Source: Steromphala cineraria | Taxonomy: Eukaryota > Mollusca > Gastropoda > Trochida > Trochidae | Assembly (NCBI GenBank): GCA_916613615.1 | Contig: OU744724.1 | Location: 19,268,171 to 19,332,170 of the forward strand | Direction of reading: 5' to 3' | Length of the DNA: 64,000 bases | Shown here: one piece after another, positions 12,301-22,200 of the stretch | How positions within the stretch are numbered: the stretch's first letter is position 1 | Layout: every line of letters begins with the position of its first letter | Translations under genes and position numbers: made by a program | Notes under the pieces: model-generated | The model's database searches: none | What the model saw: the letters and a program-made list of their open reading frames with translations, nothing else | Told to the model about the DNA's origin: nothing

Positions 12301-13885
12301 GAAAGCCAAACAGGGACATTTAGAGGCATATACGTTTACCTAAATACCACTATGACATTTAATTTACACGATAAAGAAAATATATTGTAAATTAGTATAT
12401 TAGCCTATTCTCGTTCAAGGTTTTTTCACAGATTCGCTTAATGACAACATTTGGGAACATTCTCAGTTTTATACGATATAATCAGTCTAAGTCAACCTAG
12501 CCCCAATATCGGAAAGAAACGGGTAATATTGAGGCTAGATTTACTTAGACTGACGATGTAATTAAATGTGAACAAAATTTACTTGCGTTTTAATACGCTC
12601 ATCATTTGTTGAAGAAGTTTCCACCAGTGAAGCATGAACGACTTTGCCAAAGTAATTATGTTATAATTAGGTCCTTCTTCATTCTCAGCAACTACGACTT
12701 CCTCCGAGTCTGTGGATCTTTTCGTGAATTTCCTAGATGACCCATCTTTATTTGTTCGCTCTTCTGGCCCGGAGACATGGTACCCTGAAACTGGAATGAG
12801 GAACGAGAACCGGTTAGAACGTATGTTGGTAATCAAAGAGAATGGACGGTATGTTGTAAACAGTGTTCATAAAGTCGTGGAAGTAATGATTTCATTCAGA
12901 TGCATACAGAAATACATTAGCCACAAAAATAACAAACTTATAGATTATCATTTGGAAGATTAGACATTGGCACTGCCAAAAATCACGTTTTTAAAAGGTA
13001 TACACATTTGCAAACAAGTTCCCCATGTAAAAGGTAGAATGAAGACCAATGACGTATCCGTCTTTCTATTAAAAAAATACTATCGTTTTTACTGTTATGG
13101 GCTTGTCCGATATCTTCACATCTTGTCTGTATTGTAAAACACTATAGAAACTATATATTCTTTTGGAATTGCTATCCCTCGACAGTTTTCTCAATATTCA
13201 GAGGTTTCCCGTGGTTTTGTGTTCCTACTTTTTTGTTTGTTTGTAGGTTTTTTTCCGACAGTGGTGAAAACAGTGATCATTTGAGTAGTTTTTTATTTTT
13301 TGTGTTAGTTGACATTTCACCAATGTCAAAGTGGTGTAATTCTCGCGTTTTTGCATTTCTTTCCTAAATGACAGCAAATGCGCGAGAATTTGTAAAATAC
13401 AAGTTAAACACAATTTTGGGATTAGGCGTTTTTCAAGCGATGTTATAGTCAATGTCCATATCAATTATTTTTCATAATTTCAGTTTGCCGTTGAGTTCAT
13501 ATCAACACATTATAAGACACATTGTCCATTTTTGCAAAATCATTATGTCTTTATTTAAGAATAAGTCTCATAATACCAATCCTTCATGTACCATTAACGA
13601 ATGTATCGGTTGTACAGCCTGAGTGTAAATAAAGTTCAGTTCAGATAAAGCATACATAAACAGATAATCTTCATATCTAATCAACAAGTGACTATACATG
13701 TATATTGATATAAGTAGACAGAAGGTTATATACCAGTTTGCACCCCCAAAATGGCTACTCATTGATAAAGGTTGAATACCAGTAAGATAATTTTCATGTT
13801 GAAGTATATTTACAGTCTCACCTGACAATGCTATTCCAGACAGAAGCAGCAACGGAAGCAGTGTGGTAGTCAACGAAGGAGACAT
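197..13885 (-). CDS. Secreted YWTD-like beta-propeller protein, copy A (3' exon outside window)
   Basis: Exons, in transcription order: 13885-13822, 12790-12583, 9207-8900, 4266-4098, 2949-2756, 356-197. These are the same six exons and phases as copy B; exon 7 should lie about 160 bp left of position 1. All six are open, with intact GT donors, so nothing seen here makes it a pseudogene. It differs from B by about ten amino-acid replacements, mostly in exons 2-4; exons 5 and 6 encode the same residues. Intron 3 holds the 4.0-kb 45-bp array and intron 5 holds a Penelope-like insertion in the same orientation as the gene. Confidence 0.75.
452..1918 (-). mobile_element. Penelope-like retroelement insertion, defective, in copy A intron 5
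   Basis: Present in A and absent at the same site in B (near 19885). Minus-strand coding remnants run from about 1900 to 743: DLFTSVPIKET (an RT motif of the family), MGSPLSPILSEIYMTSFEQ, LPFLDVLVTR and YRKPTHTDQYIYFDSNHP, then a C-terminal GIY-YIG-type endonuclease with VYNISCDC and YIGETSRPL and a tail GYYIPSAYNPL. Frames shift near 1660 and near 1060. The segment expected to carry the catalytic YxDD motif is missing between the FEQ and LPFLD parts, so the copy is dead. About 290 bp of 3' noncoding DNA follows, with the GACGTTTCGG terminal motif. Confidence 0.9.
743..1900 (-). pseudogene. Penelope-type reverse transcriptase-endonuclease, broken
   Basis: Coding remnant of the element above. 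Three frame segments can be joined by eye: RT start (1900-1660), RT end plus linker (1650-1060) and GIY-YIG endonuclease (1057-743, stop at 743). Two frameshifts and loss of the YxDD region exclude activity. The endonuclease retains YIGETSRP and IRIKEH. Confidence 0.88.
1935..1961 (+). repeat. Poly-G tract in copy A intron 5
   Basis: 27 consecutive G. The equivalent in copy B (19924-19941) is about 18 G. Length in such runs is unreliable in assemblies. Confidence 0.8.
2756..2949 (-). CDS. Copy A exon 5: cysteine cluster and YWTE blade
   Basis: It encodes six cysteines around a YLYWTEY motif, then a lysine-rich run ending NPRAMDFK, and stops at the donor AAAA/GTTAGT (phase 1), matching the phase of exon 6. 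The acceptor is the weak point: GATGAAG/A at 2949 (or three bases later) fits the phase but has a poor pyrimidine tract. The better-looking TTTAAATCAG upstream leads to an early stop. Confidence 0.65.
4098..4266 (-). CDS. Copy A exon 4: propeller blade
   Basis: Acceptor TACTGTTGCAG/GT, donor AACAA/GTGAGT, phase 1 to 2. It encodes AIAVEPFDKKIFAS and SMDTDGSNLVVL, a classic propeller strand pattern, and ends in DFKN, mirrored by DFK at the end of exon 5. Confidence 0.85.
4386..4720. mobile_element. Diverged TAGCTCATC-family remnant beside array A
   Basis: GTCCGTCCGCCCGTCCATCC run followed by two diverged modules with GGCCTAGAAAGCTGAAACCA and a GTGACCCTGTGACACC phrase. The 45-bp array starts about 70 bp away. 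Confidence 0.65.
4794..8800. repeat. 45-bp minisatellite array, copy A intron 3 (about 89 units)
   Basis: About 89 tandem units of 45 bp, 4007 bp in all, lying wholly inside intron 3. Units vary at a few positions: CAGGTGTATT, CAGTTGTATT or CAGTTGCATT; ATACACC or ATATACC; TTGATTCAAA or TTGTTTTAAA. A 17-unit block (765 bp) is duplicated: the pattern ending at about 6074 recurs ending at about 6839. The period is divisible by three and stop codons are rare, so several frames on both strands stay open for hundreds of codons. They have no independent gene signals. Confidence 0.97.
8900..9207 (-). CDS. Copy A exon 3: first propeller blades
   Basis: Phase 2 to 1; donor GCTTT/GTGAGT. It encodes strands such as RILVIIPEY, KMLVFDSG, TVDWDFLDDRLFIL and the sequons NGT and NVT. 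An alternative acceptor at 9258 (GCCTCAG/C) is also in phase and would add 17 residues. I prefer GGCAG/A at 9207 but cannot exclude the other. Confidence 0.75.
11113..11357. repeat. 48-bp tandem repeat in copy A intron 2
   Basis: About five units built on GCATAGGACCATTTAAGTGT followed by a TAGTTTAATCATTGGCGAA core. Confidence 0.85.
11986..12118. mobile_element. Penelope-terminus-like foldback in copy A intron 2
   Basis: Arms of about 45 bp around the motif GCGACGTTTCGACACA and its inverse, separated by about 43 bp; followed by CTTAAATGCCTCTCAAAGAA. Similar text surrounds the Penelope insertion at 452-1918, so I read it as paired element termini. Confidence 0.6.
12483..12552. mobile_element. 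Small foldback MITE in copy A intron 2
   Basis: 70-bp hairpin, CAGTCTAAGT ... ACTTAGACTG, with imperfect 10-bp flanks ACGATATAAT and ACGATGTAAT. A related half element is at about 45748-45770. Confidence 0.65.
12583..12790 (-). CDS. Copy A exon 2: charged linker
   Basis: Acceptor CATTCCAG/TT, donor CGCAA/GTAAAT, phase 1 to 2. It encodes a hydrophilic stretch with FTKRST (possible dibasic cleavage), an acidic EEVVV run, then a tryptophan-containing amphipathic segment ending SVLKRK. A second acceptor, TTTCAG/GG, six bases downstream keeps the frame and would drop two residues; copy B has lost it. Confidence 0.75.
13822..13885 (-). CDS. Copy A exon 1: start codon and signal peptide
   Basis: Starts MSPSLTTTLLPLLLLSGIAL, a typical short signal sequence with a leucine core. 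It ends after one base of codon 22 at a TCAG/GTGAGA donor (phase 1). Copy B differs here by P11L. Confidence 0.85.
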
Positions 13886-14552
13886 GTCAATGTGCTGACT
13901 TAGACAGAAGTTGATAATACTACTGATAAATGCTCACCATCTAAAAACACCGGCTTACAACTCGAGTGTCAAGTACATGATACACAGGATGATAAAGTTC
14001 ATCATCCTAATCAGTCACCGTAATAGGTAGTTACCTATGACATTTACATAAGTTGATAAGTTGACCGATTTTATTTTCTTGGCAATCACGCAAACTGCCA
14101 AAATGAGATATGGTTGAAATAATGATCGCTTACTGAGTGAATATATGTTATAACCATCGAGCGATCAGCGAGATGATTATCACAGATATTCACGAGGTCG
14201 TGGCCATTATTTTACATACACCGCATGGTTTTACCAATTTGCATTTCAACAAATATTGAGTTATTTGATAATTGTTGTCATGGAGTAAAACTTAAATACA
14301 CTTCACTTCTAAACATTGCTTCGATTTCATTTGAACAATACGCGAATTTCACGTGCAGATTGAGCATGTCGTGGCGAATTTGTCAATCAGATAAATCTGA
14401 GCAAGAAACCAACTGTTTTTAGTTGTTTCTAAGAAAACACCAGAATTCTACATTGAACTGAAATTGAATAATTTGAAAACAATTTGTAAGGTGATTTATG
14501 GCAAATGATATTCTTATAAAATTCTTTAAGGTACTATTCAGTCCATCAAATG

Positions 14553-15383
14553 CTGGACTACCGTTCATTATCCTCACATTATCGTGAATATTATCATATT
14601 TTGGAAACTTCGTATTACTGATATTTCTTGCGCAGTTGAAACAGCACACCGTTTAATAAATGAATTGGTAAATAATAGATTAAATTTATTTTTTAAAATA
14701 ATATCATAATTATTAATTATATGTCAAAGAATATTGTCTTGCATGTCTAATGTAACAGGATATTTGAAAGACAACACATTTATTTTTTAGTAATTGAAAT
14801 TGAAATTATTTAGAAATTTTCAAAGAAAACAGTAATCAAATACCAAAAAAATGTGTTGTAATGATGATTTAGTAATAATGTTATGACATATGCAAAATCT
14901 ATTCTATTCAGAATTTCTAGATGCATTAATTTGTTACCAAAACAACTCTCTGTCACAGTGAGATAACTCAATCAATCATGATAAATTAAAGCCGCATTAT
15001 AGCGGTTTAAACAATGTATTTGATTAAACAAACAACTCAATCAGAGGAACCGAAGAGTTGACGTAAACCGTTTCACTGTCACAGTTAAGCTCCGTACAGC
15101 GATGAATAATCAACACTGCTGCGGAGCTTAAGAGAGACTCGGCGCACGGTAGCGAGCCACTAATTAATAAATGTGATGCAACACATTTACGGGGACGGCG
15201 TCTCGCTTAAGTACGGGAGTTATGTGATAATGTGACATGATCTTGGGGTTCTAGTCACTATTGGTGGTGGCACGTGGTCCTGTGCAAAACTCAGACTACC
15301 TCAGACAACAACGGGAGCAGCTCGCTGGATGGGTGGGTAACCAATAGCTGGATAATCTGAGAGTTTGAAAGGTTCTTTGACTT
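14553..15383. other. Spacer between the gene copies, no gene seen
   Basis: AT-rich. A GC-richer patch at 15050-15340 has no frame or RNA fold I recognise. Confidence 0.5.
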
Positions 15384-15550
15384 TATCTGTCAACCAGCTG
15401 ACTGTCACCAGCATAAGACTGATGATCAGTGTAATTACCCTGTATCAATCTAAGTCTTCCAAGACTTAATAGTATAAAGCATGAAAAGCACAGGACCAAG
15501 GACAGATCCTTGGGGTACACCACATGATTCGAGGGTCTGGTGGGACTTAA
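15384..15550 (-). pseudogene. Non-LTR retrotransposon reverse transcriptase fragment
   Basis: Minus strand encodes CGVPQGSVLGPVLFMLYT, the hallmark of LINE reverse transcriptases (CR1/jockey-like), then in another frame TDHQSYAGDSQL, which corresponds to the catalytic YADD block with a D-to-G change. Only about 165 bp are left, frameshifted, with no flanking element seen. Confidence 0.82.
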
Positions 15551-15620
15551 ATATTTTATGTCATTTTGGGTCAAAATTATGGAAAGCAAAAAAGAATAAA
15601 ACTTACTGTCATATTTCCCC

Positions 15621-15816
15621 CATCTTCCTACCCAGAGCCTAAAACGCCAGTTTCTGAACTGTCATTTTATGCCTTGCTGCAGAGCCTTTACTTTTCTGTG
15701 CTGCTATAGTGCCCATACAGACTAGAGAGCAAGCACAGAAAACTCAAGGTTATGCAGCAAGGCATAAAACTGACAGTTCGGAAACTGGCGTTTTAGGTTT
15801 TGCGTATAGGAAGGTG
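15621..15816. mobile_element. Foldback MITE with 9-bp target duplication
   Basis: Long inverted arms (CATCTTCCTACCCAGAGCCT ... GGAAGGTG) make most of the 196 bp one hairpin. It is flanked by perfect 9-bp direct repeats TATTTCCCC at 15612-15620 and 15817-15825. No coding capacity. The 9-bp duplication suggests mobilisation by a Mutator-like transposase. Confidence 0.88.
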
Positions 15817-16269
15817 TATTTCCCCTTGCTTCCAAAAAACACACTCTGGAAATTACATCTAACCCCACTACTGAAAAAATGCTACGGGCTTAACAGAAAC
15901 TTCTAAAACGTTGATCTTCAAAAAGTATTATTGCGACAGCATCAAAAGTAAAATACAATACGCCTTGATATGATTAATTTATCGAGATTTATGTAATTGC
16001 ACGAACTATGATATATATTACAAAACTAAACTGTACCTACCTTGTTATGTGCTGTTTGCTGGGTTTGTTCACAGAATGCGGAGTAACGACGTCAAGGGAC
16101 TAATTTATAGCTAAAATACCGGATCAAATTGAAGCACTTCAAGTATAGTTGAATAAAAATTCTAATGAAGTTTAAACATTCTCAAGGATCTCTTCTTCTT
16201 CTATTCAGAACAGCCCTCAAAGTGGGTATTGTCCTCAAGCCGAGTGATGCTTATGACCCAACACTGAGT

Positions 16270-16584
16270 ACCGTATTTCCTCTAATAAGCGCCGGGTCTC
16301 CAATAAGCGCCGGGCCTCTAATAAGCGCCGGGGGGTTATTAGTAGTTGAGAAAATAAGCGCCGGGCCTCTTATAAGCGCCGGGTCTCTAATAAGCGCCGG
16401 GTCCTAACCATTAGAAAAAGGCTCCCTCAGTTGAGTTGGTAAAAGACGGCTTAAAACGATTTTAAATTTCTGGGAAAGAAATAAGCGCCGGGTCTCCAAT
16501 AAGCGCCGGGCCTCTAAAAAACGCCGGGGGGTAAAGGGGTGCTGAAAAAATAACTGCCCGGGCGCTTATTAGAGGAAATACGGT
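16270..16584. mobile_element. CCGTATTT-type TIR element with internal AATAAGCGCC repeats
   Basis: Perfect terminal inverted repeats of at least 24 bp starting ACCGTATTTCCTCTAATAAG, flanked by TA on both sides. The interior has about ten AATAAGCGCCGGG repeats in two groups. No protein coding. MITEs of this type are scattered through many marine invertebrate genomes (from memory). Confidence 0.82.
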
Positions 16585-17825
16585 ATGTTGGAGTTTTTAT
16601 ACGGTTGGATTTGGAGGAATTTGAATTCACCCATTATGACACTCCTGACTCGACCTTGAAACTCGCTTTTCCGTCCGGCATTTATTCTCCTCTAGATAAG
16701 CTGATACCACTTAAAGGCATATATTGCATAAGCCAAACGTTCTTAAATTTGACAATTGCAATGACATTTATTACGCAGTCGTTATTATCCTTCACAACAA
16801 AATAAGAGTTGCCAGATATTGTAAAAAGCGACGACATTTAAGATAACAAATTGTGTTAAATTAAAGTTAAACATTTGTTTTGCAGCTCACATAGATTGAT
16901 GTGAATTTTTGTGTCCCCAAAGTGAATTAAAAATTTGAAGTATTAAGAATTATGCTGCTAAGATATCCAAAAAATTCAATCCTCCCAACAATAGCACAAT
17001 CATAACAGTTGAAAGTGTTGTATAGGTATTAGAAGAATACTTCAGATAATACAGTTGTTACCTACAAACACCAGGACCTTTGCAGAAATATTGAATACAT
17101 ATTTAACATGTTTAATAGGTGACAGATTATTTTAACAACTGAAAATTATTTTCTTAACTGATGCTTTGCCCCGAGTTCTCTAAAATAATTCTTTATCGTC
17201 AACACATTAGTGTCAGAGTTATCAATTATTTTTCTTAAGCAAATATCGTAAAATAGAAATGTAATTTACATTCCATAATTGTCCTGTATTTAAAAAAAAT
17301 GATATTATCAATGAAGTATCAAAATAGTATTATATAATTTTTGCTTCATTTAGAAACACATATATTGTCTTTGATTTTTTAGCATAAATTTGATATTCAT
17401 TATATATTTTGTTTTATCCCAAAACAATTAAGAAGATAGTCCGTATGGGCAAACAAAACAGAGACTGAGATGTTTGTAAAATGTCAAACTTGTCTTTTAA
17501 ACCAATCAATTTCTTTATTTCATTCATATTTTTATTGGTTTCTGATAGTAAATGAGTTAAATTGTCAAGACTCTTTTAGTTTTAGAAATTCGTATATAGT
17601 AATTATGTAAGTTTTTGGTTAAGAACATCGAAAATCTAGGTTTATGACATAAACAAAATATTTTGTCTTTCTTTGCTTACTGAGCCTTGGTTTTTATTAT
17701 TTATTTAGTTTTCATAAGGGTACCTTTGAACTGCATGGCAGTTTAAAAAATTTTGATATATGGTAATAGGTGTTTGACATACTAAATTTGTGTGTCTGTT
17801 CGCGCGGGGCGCTTTGTCCCAAACT

Positions 17826-18028
17826 ACGGGGCAAAGTGCGCCACCTTTGTCGAAATACTTTTTCGTTTATATCTCTTTATGTTGGCATGGTAGGTTAAAA
17901 AGCATTTGCCATACAATAGTTTATCTGATGAGAATTAGAGACATGCTGCAAGTTGCATTCTAAACATGTTAATGTGCCCAGAAAACACGCTTGTATGTTA
18001 GGGGGCGCGCTTTGCACTGGTCTCCCCT
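17826..18028. mobile_element. Possible TIR element with GCAAAGTGCGCC ends
   Basis: GGGGCAAAGTGCGCC near 17828 faces GGGGGCGCGCTTTGCACTGG near 18001. Arms are imperfect and I see no clear target duplication. Confidence 0.35.
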
Positions 18029-18715
18029 ATACAATGATGAAAACATTGGTCAACTTAAATATTCTTTACTTTTGAAATTTATAGAAAAATGTCAAACTAT
18101 ATGAAAAAAAACACGGAAATGCTAGAAACATTGGTCAATAATCTTTTTGACAATGATTTAATTTCAAGTCAATTTCAATGTTTGACATTTTTTGTTATAA
18201 AATCCAATTATTGAAATTTTAAAAGTAAAAAAATTGGTTAAACAAGCTCATTTCTAAAAAAGAATCGATATTTAAACATTTGAAAATAAAATTAAGTCAT
18301 AAATAAAATATATAAAAATTAAAATATATAATTTAAATCTATATGATGACATTTTAAAAATCTATATGATGACATTTTAACATACACTTCAGAAAATCGT
18401 TTTTCCAAAGCGATGAAAAGATTATTGGAAAGTATATATATAATTTCGAGCTAGTACTCACGGAAAACCGTGTTGTATATACATTTTAGTTGTATACATC
18501 ATGAAAACAATATGGGTCAACTATTCTAGGAGTTGTAAGGATTTACTCGAATTTGAAGCTTTTGTATCCTGCATCCTACAGACAGATATATAATTAGGTA
18601 AACCTTATCAGATGATACTGATTTAAAAGGGCCTATTCAGTTGAGTTAAAGAACACACACAAAAAAACTTATCAAGAAGTTTTTATTGAATATTATGTGT
18701 AAATAATATTACTTT

Positions 18716-18785
18716 CAACTATCAACTACGTAGGAGATACTAACTCCTACGTAGGACAAACTAACAACTACGTAGGAGAAACTAT
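18716..18785. repeat. Cluster of CTACGTAG palindromes
   Basis: CTACGTAGG occurs three times in 55 bp in alternating contexts (ACTACGTAGGAG, TCCTACGTAGGAC, ACTACGTAGGAG). It lies about 400 bp past the copy B stop codon. Confidence 0.6.
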
Positions 18786-18992
18786 CTATTCTACATAATT
18801 ACTTTTTTTCAGCGTGACACTAATACAATTCCGTACTTGAGTGAACAAAAATTAAAAGAAAATTGAAACTCGATCGTTGCGGTAGCGTCATCGAAACATT
18901 GCCAAGTATGTATCGATGTACCTGGACTAAAAACAATTTTGTGACACTGCAATCATGCAAAGTAAATATAAGAACTGTGTGAGACCGTTGCC

Positions 18993-18998
18993 TTTATT
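18993..18998 (-). promoter_or_regulatory. Candidate polyadenylation signal of the copy B gene
   Basis: AATAAA on the minus strand about 175 bases after the stop codon. A short near-duplicate of the surrounding 3'UTR text (GAACTGTGTGAGAC) occurs at about 18971 and 19048. Confidence 0.45.
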
Positions 18999-19173
18999 GA
19001 GATTTCAAAGTGTTTTGTGAGACAGGCTTCACACATGGAATACAGGAACTGTGTGAGACTGTCCACTTATTATTGTGACCGTTTGCAATATGTTGGAGAC
19101 TGAAAATTGGACAGAAAATAGGTTTTGAGACGAAACTTGTGGCTGCACTCTCAATACACAGTGCAGTGGAGTC

Positions 19174-19276
19174 TCATTGCGGGTTGATCCTGATAACTTT
19201 CCTCTTGTCCGCCGTCAGAGAGATCCCCTCCAGTGTTCCTAGGTCTGTTCCCTCAGTGCTCAGTACACTCACTACT
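19174..19276 (-). CDS. Copy B exon 7: C-terminus and stop
   Basis: Acceptor TATATTACAG/A, entered in phase 2. It encodes VVSVLSTEGTDLGTLEGISL, then a basic tail ending RINPQ and TGA. It is too short to stand out as an ORF, but it fits the phase exactly and closes the frame at 402 codons. Confidence 0.8.
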
Positions 19277-22200
19277 CTGTAATATACATGTACAACTTTA
19301 TAACCTCATTCAATAAATATCGTTGTAAATTATTTCGACATTTTTCCAACAGTTATTGTTTTAAATACTATTTTGTTGGTTTGAAAGGTTTGCGTATAAT
19401 ATATCTCAACAAGGTCATGTTAAAGACGAGGGCCTCAAGGAGGATAAAAAGAAATTGTAGTCAACTAACATCTTATCACATATTGCAAACAGGTAATGGT
19501 GATGATCAAGTCACTGTTTGAGTTATATAAACATTTCCTTTCTAACTTTCAGAATCCTTTCTTATATATAAGCCGTTTTCGTATGATAAATTCAAATTCA
19601 AAATTCGAATATAATCTCAAACCACCAACTCACGTTGAGTTCTCGTTGTTGTACAGGAAGAGTCTGTCCGTCTTGGGGTCGTACACCGTCTCGTCGCTGG
19701 ATTTACTTGGGTAGGTGTAGATGAGAGTCTCTGTTTCAGTCTTCAGGTCGAACCTGTACATCCCCTTCCTGGCGTCCCCGTACAGCACCTTGTCTGGTTG
19801 GTAGAACATACAACATATATCAAAATTAAACTTATAGAATAACAAGTTCTTATCCATAAGTACTTGTTCTTCTTCATCAAACCTTCTTCCAAAATGCCTC
19901 TCAAAGAACTTAAACTTCTAGGCGGGGGGGGGGGGGGGGGGTCGGGTCGAGCTTAGTGTTTTTGTCTAAATTTTATGAGATTACATATTAGCTATAGCGG
20001 GAGCGACCATTCATTTTGATAGTAGTTTAGTCGTTTAACGGGTTTAAAGGAAAATATCGGTCAACCCATCTCTATACAGAGGTAACTTGATCAAACCTCT
20101 GTTGTAAAACGAGCAATTCTCGGGTTTCCGGCACATCCGGCAAACATTTGTACAACAAGTTATATATTACAATTTCAGAGTTAAAGCCTTTTAAATGCAA
20201 AGTTAACTTATTGTCATCGAAGTGAAAACTATGATTGGGTCGCTTAATTACGTGACTCTGCCATGTCAATCTAGGACAAAGTGCAAGCAAAGGAAGTGAC
20301 TGAGGATCACTGATAGTACAATGATACTAATTTTGAACTAACTTGCATGCAATCAGGCTTCTGCCTTTCTCCCCCGAGGCTTGTTCGTTTTACAACGTAG
20401 GTTTGTTCAGATTGCACATAATGGACATTGTTTTTGTGGTTCCAACTTTGTCAACTTGATCATTGATTCGTATTCAAATGTACCAAAATATGACTATTTT
20501 CTCTCTATTTGCAGGGATATCTATAGGCTAAAACTTTGAGTCTATGAATAATCTAAATGTGTGTTTTTAAAGAATAACTAGTTTTCATTTCATTAAAATG
20601 TATCTTTACGTCTATACTTGCTGCGTAGGGACCTAGACTGACTTAAAAGATGAATTTCGTTCAAGCCATAGCTAGGTCAGAACGGGTATCTTCACTAACT
20701 TTTGAAGTCCATAGCCCGAGGATTCTGCTTGACGTAGATATGGCTGTACTTCTTCTTCACCTTTCTCGGCTTACTTCCCTTGTATCCGTACTTTACCCTG
20801 TACAGACAGCTACACAGGTACTCCGTCCAGTACAAGTATCTGAATGGAGAACAAGGGTTGCAACATTCATCATAGCAATCATCCGAGGGTCTTCTTCATC
20901 GAAGTCATTATCGTAGTCGTCATTGGTTCTTCTCCTGATTTAAAAGCCTTTGTGTATATACATATAGACTCCCTGGTGATAACATTGAAACATGTTGGAG
21001 TTTTAATTGGCTTCGTGTCATTATTTTATCTTTTGATTATATATACATTATACATGTATATATATATATATAATGTCACCAAAAGCAAAGCAATCTATTT
21101 AAGACGATAAAAGAAATAAGTTTATACGAACATTCAAAGTTCGGAAAGGCAACATGAATTCATTTCCCTAACTCAAATGATTCATGGAAGTCATTATCGT
21201 AGTCGTCATTGGTTCTTCTCCTGATTTAAAACCCTTTGTGTATATACATATAGACTCCCTGGTGATAACATTGAAACATGTTGGAGTTTTAATTGGCTTC
21301 GTGTCATTTTTTTATCTTTTGATTATATATACATTATACATGTATATATATATATATAATGTCACCAAAAGCAAAGCAATCTATTTAAGACGATAAAAGA
21401 AATAAGTTTATACGAACATTCAAAGTTCGGAAAGGCAACACAAATTCATTTCCCTAACTCAAATGATTCATGGAAGTCATTATCGTAGTCGTCATTGGTT
21501 CTTCTCCTGATTTAAAACCCTTTGTGTATATACATATAGACTCCCTGGTGATAACATTGAAACATGTTGGAGTTTTAATTGGCTTCGTGTCATTTTTTTA
21601 TCTTTTGATTATATATACATTATACATGTATATATATATATATAATGTCACCAAAAGCAAAGCAATCTATTTAAGACGATAAAAGAAATAAGTTTATACG
21701 AACATTCAAAGTTCGGAAAGGCAACACAAATTCATTTCCCTAACTCAAATGATTCATGGAAGTCATTATCGTAGTCGTCATTGGTTCTTCTCCTGATTTA
21801 AAACCCTTTGTGTATATACATATAGACTCCCTGGTGATAACATTGAAACATGTTGGAGTTTTAATTGGCTTCGTGTCATTTTTTTATCTTTTGATTATAT
21901 ATACATTATACATGTATATATATATATATAATGTCACCAAAAGCAAAGCAATCTATTTAAGACGATAAAAGAAATAAGTTTATACGAACATTCAAAGTTC
22001 GGAAAGGCAACACAAATTCATTTCCCTAACTCAAATGATTCATGGAAGTCATTATCGTAGTCGTCATTGGTTCTTCTCCTGATTTAAAACCCTTTGTGTA
22101 TATACATATAGACTCCCTGGTGATAACATTGAAACATGTTGGAGTTTTAATTGGCTTCGTGTCATTTTTTATCTTTTGATTATATATACATTATACATGT

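Larger units (their letters stand above)
1..14552. repeat. Segmental duplication, copy A (left edge outside window)
   Basis: Position 1 onward matches 19438 onward almost base for base, and the match continues, broken by insertions and array-length differences, to a sharp end at 14552 (partner 41865). After that point the two sequences are unrelated. The right edge lies about 660 bp upstream of the ATG of the gene it carries, so the copy includes the promoter-proximal DNA. Relative to copy B it has an extra Penelope-like insertion in intron 5 and lacks B's intron 1 insertions. Confidence 0.95.
16585..19173. other. AT-rich downstream flank of the copy B gene
   Basis: Apart from the possible TIR element (17826-18028), the CTACGTAG palindromes, the candidate polyadenylation signal and poly-A/T tracts, I see nothing. 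Frames are short and interrupted. Confidence 0.5.

Noticed and set aside
13886..14552. A TATA-type promoter for the copy A gene
   Set aside because: No motif at a sensible distance is convincing; only conservation between copies supports a promoter here.
21184..21968. Repeated 70-codon plus-strand frames
   Set aside because: They recur with the 286-bp unit and run through its (TA)n tract; a repeat artefact.
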